This document shows, in pieces, positions 12,101-21,100 of a stretch of 64,000 nt of DNA (position 1 is the stretch's first letter; the number at the start of each line of letters is the position of its first letter). Below the pieces are notes generated by a model, which worked only from the letters and a program-made list of their open reading frames with translations, made no database searches and was not told the DNA's origin. A program made the position numbers and the translations under genes. Source of the stretch: Rallus limicola (lineage: Eukaryota > Chordata > Aves > Gruiformes > Rallidae); NCBI GenBank assembly GCA_022605955.1, contig JAKCOZ010000008.1:7752001-7816000 (forward strand), given 5' to 3'.

Positions 12101-15100
12101 GGTGTTCTCAGGACCTTCCTAATCTAAACCATTGAGCAGCTGCTCTCCTTTTGAGAGGTACTGTACTCTAGGGCTGCTGGAGACACTTCTAGTGCTGGAT
12201 TCTTCTGTCACATCAATTGAAAACTGGAGAGGAGATTAATACATCAAGAAAGAGACTCATTTCTGTTCAAGGAACATTCTGACAATTTAAGACATTTAAT
12301 AGAGAGACACCACCTCTGTCTTTAACCCTGCTGTGGGTATGTGCTATCAACCCTTATTGGAGAGACAGGACACTGTTTTTGCTTGGCTCCTGGTTTAAGC
12401 CCTTACAGCTGTTCCAGCTTCACATCTGTGCAAGGTGAAGTATGTACTCAGTAGAGATCTAGTCTGTTCTCTCCACTGTCAACTGCCAATGTGTTGCACT
12501 GAAGTCATAGTGTGTGGTTGTCATTTATGTATGAATGCAAACCATGCCACCTTATCTCTGCATTCCCTGTGCTGCATCTGCAAATATTTGGGGATTACCT
12601 CCCATTAAGCCCTGCAGTGAAGGCTTCTGGTTAAATGCCAGTGCTGAGAATGTTTTTACTTGATTTAATTTGTGTTTGGAAATAACATATGGATTCAGGC
12701 CAAGGAATGGATTGGGCTGGAGGAAATTCCTCCCTTGTCTGGTTGTAAAAGGGATGTCCTTTTTCTTCTGTATTTTTTTCATATTTTAAATACCATGCAG
12801 CATCCAAGTGTCCATCCCACATTTGACTTGCTCCATAATGACCCTTGGGACAACAGAAACAGGATGTTGAGGAAATTCCAACAAGCAGCGTACAAGGTAA
12901 TGTGAACAACCAGAATGAGGAGTGATGGCATGACACCTTGGAAATAGCACAAAAAGCCATGCAAATGAGCACATAAAGAGTCTTCACAGTTAGCCAGGGA
13001 TTTGATAGTTTGATAAATATATCCCTAATTGGGAAGAAATAAGAATATGGATTAAGTTTTGTATTCTGCTGTTGCTGCTGCTAATGCTTAGTATTGTGAT
13101 CAATGCTAAACAAATGCAGATTAATTTCATTAAAAAACCCCACTTCTGTGCAAAAAAAAGAAGTATTTCCAAAATGCATATAAAATACTATGCCCAGTTT
13201 TAGGGCCTCTAGTAAAAGACAGAGAATGGTAAGCTGCAGTGAGTGCATTGTAGAGCTATCAAGATGGTTGGGGTGTGGAGCGCTCACTTTGTGAGGAAAC
13301 ACTTCCTCAGCTTGCAGAGGGAGAGGGTGGGGAGAGAACAGCACCTTCCAACACCTCTGAGAATGTTTTTGATGATAGAGCCAGGATCTTTGCAAAGGTG
13401 CATGGTGGGAACATGGGAAGGAATGGGCATAAATTCAAATAAGAGAGCTATAGACTGGCTATAAGGAAAGCCTTTTTCACCATGAGGACAGTAGATTGCC
13501 TAGAGAGGTTGTACATTCTACATCCTTGGATGCTTTCAAGACCAGACTGGATAAAGCCCTGAGCAACCCAGTCTAATCTCATCACTGTTCTTGCTTGGAG
13601 CAGGAGGTTGCACTAGGACCTCCTAAGATTCCATCTGACCTGGAAGGTAAAAACTAAATCAGTAATATCATTTATCTCATTGGGTTTAAATATTATCTTG
13701 CATCTGCACTGGTCTTTTCCTACTCAATATAAATGCAACAAGCAATATGGAAATTTCCTGCTCTCCTAGCATCCAGTTTGGATATTCTTTTCCAACCTAT
13801 TCACAATATTAGGCTTGATATGGAGAACCTGGAATGACATGCTCTTTCCTGTACTGCACAAATAAGGAGGTGGCTCCTTCTGGCATTAAAACCTAGGATC
13901 CTTCATGGTTACCCTGGGATTTATGGCACTAGGTGAATTGTACAGTGCAGATTACTCCTTATTCTCTTCATTCACAGAGCCACAAGTGTTCACATGGCCC
14001 TGATCAACTATTTACTCACTGTTAAATCTGTATATGCCAGTAGACAGAGCTGAAGGATTGGGAACTAGCCAAAAAAGCCTCATTCATGTATAAGACTAAA
14101 TGAAGGTTTGAACTTTGTTTGAACATTAGTTTGTTATGTAATGTCACTGTAGTGTTGACATCCATTCTACATCTCTCCTTCCTCATTTTCTACCTCCTGA
14201 ACAGAAAACTGCAGTGAAAATTCTGAGATAGAGATGTCTGAGTGAGCTCTGTAGAATAAGTACAGTTGTAATGTATGTGTGTTTCTATGGTTGTAAATCT
14301 TAGAGTGTTCAGCTTAATACTGAGCTGTCAAATCATTCTCTCAGACTGTGATTCAGATTCGGCTAAATCGTTTACTCCTCCTGTTCCGTGGGCTGACCAG
14401 AGTAGCCAGAGGGTTGGAAGAAGGCTCTGTGTCTGGTAAGGAGTAGAAGGACAACTTAATATTTTGGCCATGAATGATGCCAGTTCAGAATGTACTGCAG
14501 TGTGTCAGGTGCATTGCACATATACTGACATCTAAATCTAAAGACAGCGTCCCTGCAAAGGAGTCTTCAAGCAAAAAAGGGAAGTATGACAGGGTAGAAA
14601 TAGTTGTAGTCAGAATACATGTATTTTTCATGCACATTTAGCAGATTTAATCTTTGTAGGAGCCCTGCAGCAGATCTACTTAAGAATGGGGAGGAAGTTG
14701 TGAATGCTCCATCTCTGGAAATGTTCAAGGTCAGGTTCAACAGGGCTTTGAGCAACCTGATCTAGTGATAGATGTCCCTGCCCCTGGCAGAACGGTTGGG
14801 CTAGATGATCTTTAAAGGTCCCTTCCAACCCAAATCATTCTGTGGTTCTACTTATAGGCCCAAGGAACAAGGAATGGGCAGAGGGGACTATATGAGAAAC
14901 ACAGGTAGGCAAACAGATCAGGTAGAGCCTAGGAGGTTAAAGACATTGGATAAGAAGAGCTTATCACATGGGGTTGTAATCACAGATTCATAGAATATCC
15001 TGAGTTGGAACGAGTGCTTCATGTAGAAGACAGTGTAAAAGAGGCCTGCTGACTTGTCTCTGCCTTGCTGATCAGAATGAGCTAGAGGGCCATACTGGAA

Positions 15101-18100
15101 AGAGGGGGCTGTAATGTTGGTTTAGAAAAGGGGAAAGTCTGCTAATCAAGGTATTGTGCCTGCTCCCTTGTAGATGTGACACTTAAAGCCTTTAGGAAAT
15201 ATTAATTTTTTTTTAATGTTAAATGACCAGACACATCCTGTCTAAGGAAGATTGGTTTGATTCTGGTTTTGAAACAGTGTATTAAGATATATTACAAAAT
15301 TGTAATATTTGCTTGTTATTTATGACAGAAAGCAGGAGTTTCAGCAGAGCAGAGCAAAGTGAAGAATGGAAGGGCATTTCTTCCAGCATATCTGAAGATC
15401 GTATATTGCCTTTTGAATTCCCCTGTTTCACTTCTCATGACTTTCACCATGATTTGGTAGGTACAGTAGCTAAAATTATGGCCAACACTCATGATAGAAT
15501 TTTGTTGAAGTCATTAGCCACAGGCCTGGTATTACCTTTATTAATATTTTACCATGTGACTGTTGTTCTGGGGTTCCCACAAATTAATTCAGGACTTCAG
15601 ATTTCCTAAGGGTGCTGCTAAAAACAAGTAAAAAATATTTGCATTGTCTTGATTGCATTCTGAAATTCTGGGTAATACATTGATGATCAGAGTTAATTAA
15701 CATCAACGATTTTGCAGAAGAAATTAAAAGCAACTGAAATGCCAAAGTCCAAGAAAGGACAAGAGAAATGTCAAAATGTTTGCATAAGTATTTCTCTGTG
15801 TTTTCAAGTAGCTGTGCTGATGGATTTCTGCCCATGCAGAACAAAATGCCTGCCACATTACTGCATTTTAAATGCTGTATTCTTTCAGGCACCTGATGCT
15901 CTTGGCCTAGTTCCTATCAAATCTGTAGATGTGAAATTCAGCCACATCCTTCCTTTTTATGACCTGAAGGTGAGTCAGTACAGCTCTCTCAGCTCTATCA
16001 TGTTTCTGTCTTTCACTAGTCTGGTTAAATATGTTTCCTACCTGATTCAGTGACTCCATTGTGCAGCTCAGTAGAAATGTTACCTTAATAGGGCTGTGTG
16101 ATTAGATGCTTTTATTAAGAGCAAATCTCACCTGTTTCCATAAGGAGCAACCTTTCAGTCAGCAATAGTCTCTCCACATAGAGAGATGAATCGACTCAGC
16201 TGAAATTATTGTATCTCAAGCAACAAAATCCTTTCATGAATGAGAATACTGCAAGCCCTGCATGTCACACAGTTTTCCATTTGATTTTAGAATTTTGTAG
16301 AAGAGACATGATAAAAGTGTTCTTCCTTTCAGAAAGTAATGGAGTCTTCTCTTTAGTTGGCATCCAGTCCCGCACGTTCAGTCCCATCATTCCTGCCCAG
16401 GAAATGCAGACATCTCAGTCTTGAAATATATCATGTTTTTTCAACTTTATGAGTACAGAAACATTCTTTTCCTCCTGATTTCTAAACCCTTTTCTTTCCA
16501 GTTTCTTAATAGCAAAAGATTAAGTTCTTCACCCTGTCCAAGTAAAAACGTTTTCATAGGTTCAAATCAATGCAGATTTTGGCTTAGTGCAGATACTGGC
16601 TTCCTTTTATTTCAGGTGGTGTAACAAATCTGGAGGCTTTCTTGTAGTGTCTTTTTTCTTTCTCCTTAGGTTCCTCAGCATTTCAGCATTATGAAGTACC
16701 AGCCATTTTGTACACACCATGCAGCCACAAGTTACAAAGCTCAGAAACTTTCCCGACCTCTGAGGGAGGGAGCCCAGGTAACAAGTCATCTCACATACAG
16801 ATTTTCCTGAAGTCACTCCCAAATGTCTACATTTCTACAGTTATTTGATTAATTTTGTCTCAGTGTTTTATACCAAAAGGCTTACTACAGTCCTGAAAAC
16901 CTTTGATGTCTGTGTTTTTCAAGGATGAGTTGATTCAAGTAGTTGCTTCCCCTGAGGTGCAACTCGACCTGGTCTCCCAGAGGATGGATTTTCACAAACC
17001 ATCCCCAGAAGAAGCAGCAGAAAGGGATGTTGGCCTCTTAAACCTGGTTCCTCCCCAAGGTTTAGTCTGCCCTACAGACTGTGACCCACTTCGCATTTTT
17101 GTAAGTAAAAGTTGACTTCTGCAAGGGACTGAGGAGAGGAGGGGAAAAGGTGTTTGTTTCATCAGAAGCCTAATGTGGAGTTGGTGGGCAATTCTCTTCC
17201 TAAGATTGCTCTGTAAAGCTGTCTGGAGCATAGATTGCCCCACTTGGCACCAACTACAGAAGGTACTTCCCTCACAGTGCAGCACAGCCTGGAGGTCCCC
17301 GAGGTGTCTCTGATTGCAGAGGCAGTGAAGTGCTGCCCATGGGTACAGGCAGGATCTCCAAGGCAGCGTGGTGCTGTGCCTGGCTTGGGTGGCTCTGTAT
17401 TTCAGCAGTGATCAGCTGCAGTGGCCCACAGCCCAGTGTGCTGGTCTGGTGCTCTTGGCATAACAGATATGGTATAGACTTGTCCTCACTGCATGTGACC
17501 TGATGGACTCTGGTGGACTTAGTTCTGTGCATTTCTTTCCTCCCTCTGTTATGTCAGTGTTAACAGTCAGGCACAGCCTGATCCCACACTACCCAGCATA
17601 AGACTTTATTGAGAAACAGATGCTGGTTCCATGAAATAGATGACAAAATGCTCACTGGCTTCCATCACAGTGAGTCCAGTTTGCATTCCTAGATTCTGAG
17701 CTGTCTGGAGAATCAGCAGTGGAATTTGGAGTAATCAGGCTATATTTCTTTCTTCCAAGTGTGGAAACAGCACCTAAATTGCTGTATTTTAGACAGCAGA
17801 GAGGAAGGCAGCTATGCCTTGTCTGTGATGAGGAGAAGACACAGGAAATGAAGGGTCACACTAAACAGAACAGTCACAGTGAGACAAAGGTCTGAATTTG
17901 GGGAGACTACATTGATTGGGTTGGACTAGATCATCTCCAGAGATCCCTTCCAACCCCTACAATTCTGTTATTCTGTGTGTGTGTGAATTTTAAGAACTTA
18001 CTTTTTTGTCTATTTACTTCTTTATAGTGCTCAGAATTATTTTAAAAAATAACCTCCTCTTTGTTTTTTAGAACCCCACTCCAGGATTAGTTCCAGTTTT

Positions 18101-21100
18101 ACCTCCTTTGGCCTATTCTGAAACAAATATTGAATATCACCTTTGTCCTCATCCAAAATACATCTTTACCAAGGAATGTCCCAAAGGATCCAGTATCCCA
18201 GTCACACAAAGGAAATTTCTGCATCGTGAGGTATGGGCTTTCCTGTTTATTGTGCAAGTACCTGGATTCAGTGACAGAACCATAGAATGTGTTGGCTTGG
18301 AAGGGAATGTCATCTAGTCCAATCCCCTTGCAGTGAGCAGGGACATCTTTACTAGATCAGGTTGCTCAGTATGTTTCTGCTGAGAGTTTGCTGCAAGGAA
18401 TTGAAAAGGAAGATGGAGAGTTATCCTAGATAGAAGACATGTTCAAATATAAATTACACATGCACCTACATAGTCACTACATGGGTCAGACTAACTTGTT
18501 CTTGTTGGGCTTTATCTGTTTCTCTTACTTATCCCTGGGTGTTTCTCTGCTCTTTCCTTCCTTTCACTGTCTACTGTATTTGTATGACCTTGCAGTGAAG
18601 GAAGCATCTTTTCAATCTGGAGAACTGCAGCTCTCCAGATTAAATTCTCAGCCAAGCAGTCAGATTTTCTGTCCTGCAAACCTCTGTTGGGTTATGTGTT
18701 ACAGGTCTGATAGTTGTAGCACTTGTCATTTCAGGAAGTGATTCCTGAAGTAATGGAATGGAGAAGATTCTTGCCAGTGGTGTATTCCACTTTTTCTATC
18801 ACTCCCCCATTGGCAAGTACACCACCTAGGTAAGAAAGAAAACACCAGGTAAGAAAGAGTTTTAATACTGTCCTGGTTTCAGTCAGGATAGAGTTAACTT
18901 CATTTGCAGCAGCGGATGGAATGCTGTGTTTGGGAGTTAAAATGAAAGCAGTGCTGATAACACCCTGATGTTTTTAGTTGCAGTCAGACAGTCAAAGCCA
19001 GGACAGGTGACCCAGATGGGCCAAAGAGAGTATTCCATGCCAATTACGTCCTGCCCAGGATAAAGGGGGCTGGTGGGAGGAAGAAGGGGGCGGTTCCGGG
19101 ACGCGAGCGGCCGGGACGCGAGGGTCTTGGAGGACGGTCGGGTTCTTGAACAGCTCTGGGTGGTGCGGCCTGAGTTGTGTGGTTGGGTGAGAAGCTGCAT
19201 TGTGTATCAATAGTTTCATATTCTTTTGCTCTTAAGTCCTGTTAGCATTGTTATATTTTATCTTTCTGTTATCTTAGTAAACTATCCTTATCCCAACCCA
19301 CGGGCCTCTTAGTCTCTTGGTTTTGGAGTTATTTGCCCCTTCCTTTTCCCTTCCCTTGTTTCCCCCCCCTTTCCCTCTTCTCCTGCTCTTTTACTCTAAG
19401 GAGCAGGCAGCTGCGTGGATCTCGGCCCACAGCTGGGGTGAAACCACGACAAATACACAGTCCCTTTGCCCTACACCAGTTTTTGCCATCTGTAACTACA
19501 CTGACTGGTAACTAGTCCCACAGATAAAAGAGAGTCTACAGTTGCAATTAATTGCTGATAAGAAATCCAAACCCAACAGGGAATAATACCCCTACTGACC
19601 TCCTTGAAGGGTGGGTTAAGAACAATGTCATTAGAGGACATACCTAGACCTGGAAGGACAGTTCCAGTCTGGACTTTCAGTAACATCTCTCCTGAATGCT
19701 TTTTGGTTCAGTGCTGGAAGAGCCTGAGAGGTACAAACTCTCTCTGTCCTGCAGAAGTTTGAATAGTCAAACCTTTCACATGTGAGGACCTTCACCCAGG
19801 AGTAGCCAACCTTCCCTCATATCACAGCAGTTTCTGCTGTACTTAGATTTCCCAGGAATATTTAAAAGTACATCATACTCATTGTAACTACAACTACTAT
19901 GAAGCTTCAGAATAAAAGCATTGAGTCCAGTTACTCTCTCTCCATCTTCATCTTTCCATCACAGGGATCCTTACAGTGTAGATATGCTTCCAAGAGATGT
20001 ACCACCAGTGCTCTATGAGTTGCCTGAGAGAGACAGGGAGAACATAATTGACTAGTAAGTTTCTCATCTATTTTGTATTTGATGTGATTGAATATATCTT
20101 AACCACTGGTGTGGACATGTCTGAACCTGTCCTGAGAGATCCTCAAAAGCAAAACCACAAAGTCTGTCTTGCATGGAACACTTCTGTTGTTGTTGTTAGC
20201 TAATAAACACTTTAAAAAAGGATAAAGCTCAATTGTTCTTCCTAATTTTTAGTGAGACAGATGGAACTGAATTCAAAATGATTCTTACTCCAGAGATGGT
20301 GAGAGCTGAATTTCCACAAATTGGACAGGCAATCTCAGAAGAAGGCAAAGAGAAATCAGGAGAAGAAGAAAGGTAGGTATAAATTGAAACTAGGGGAGAG
20401 GAATGGGAAGGAATCTGATGACAAACATCACCTTCAGAATTATGTAGAAAGCCATTCTGAGTTGCCTTAGGGGCTCCATCATGAGTGGGATGCAGATCTG
20501 CCACTCTGAGCAAATTTGCACTGCAAACACTGGATCGAACCTCAGTGAGCAGCTCTGAATGTCACACACTGGCCTGGCTGCCTCTGATTTGTTTTATCAA
20601 AATAATCTAAAACACTCAAAGCAGTTTTCTTGCCTTTGCAGACATATTCAACACACTTGGACCAGTGGCATTTATTTTTAGTGACCCTTTTGGTTAGGAG
20701 TTTATTAATGCTGGCAGAAGAATGAGCCCTTAGAATTTCCCCCTGGAATGGTGCTTTTTTTGTCAGTCTCTTCCTAGGAGTGAGTCACATTTGTTCTGCT
20801 GTCCAAAGCTCACCCTTCACCAACACACCTTGTGTTTTAGGCATACAGCACAGCATGCAATATAACTTGCATTCATAAACACAGAATTTCCTGCTCTCTA
20901 AAATGCTGTGAACTGGCTGCTCTAAGGGCCAAATTCGGTGTTGTGGGGCTAATGTCCTGAGTTTGCAGCTCAGCAGAGAAGCCTTGAGGGGAAACCTGAG
21001 GACAAGCAAAACTCTGAGGGCCATATAGGTCTCTGATGGAATTGGTGATTACCACCATGGTTTCAGAGTAGCATTTCAGAACTGCCCATCAGTTCTGTGG

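Noticed and set aside
12672..12905. Separate 77-codon gene starting at ATG 12672
   Set aside because: Its 3' part is CFAP221 exon 13 read in the correct frame; the upstream part is intron running into the acceptor at 12800.
19081..19219. GC-rich block inside the LTR as a small CpG island
   Set aside because: It lies wholly within the solo LTR and is explained by that element's own sequence.
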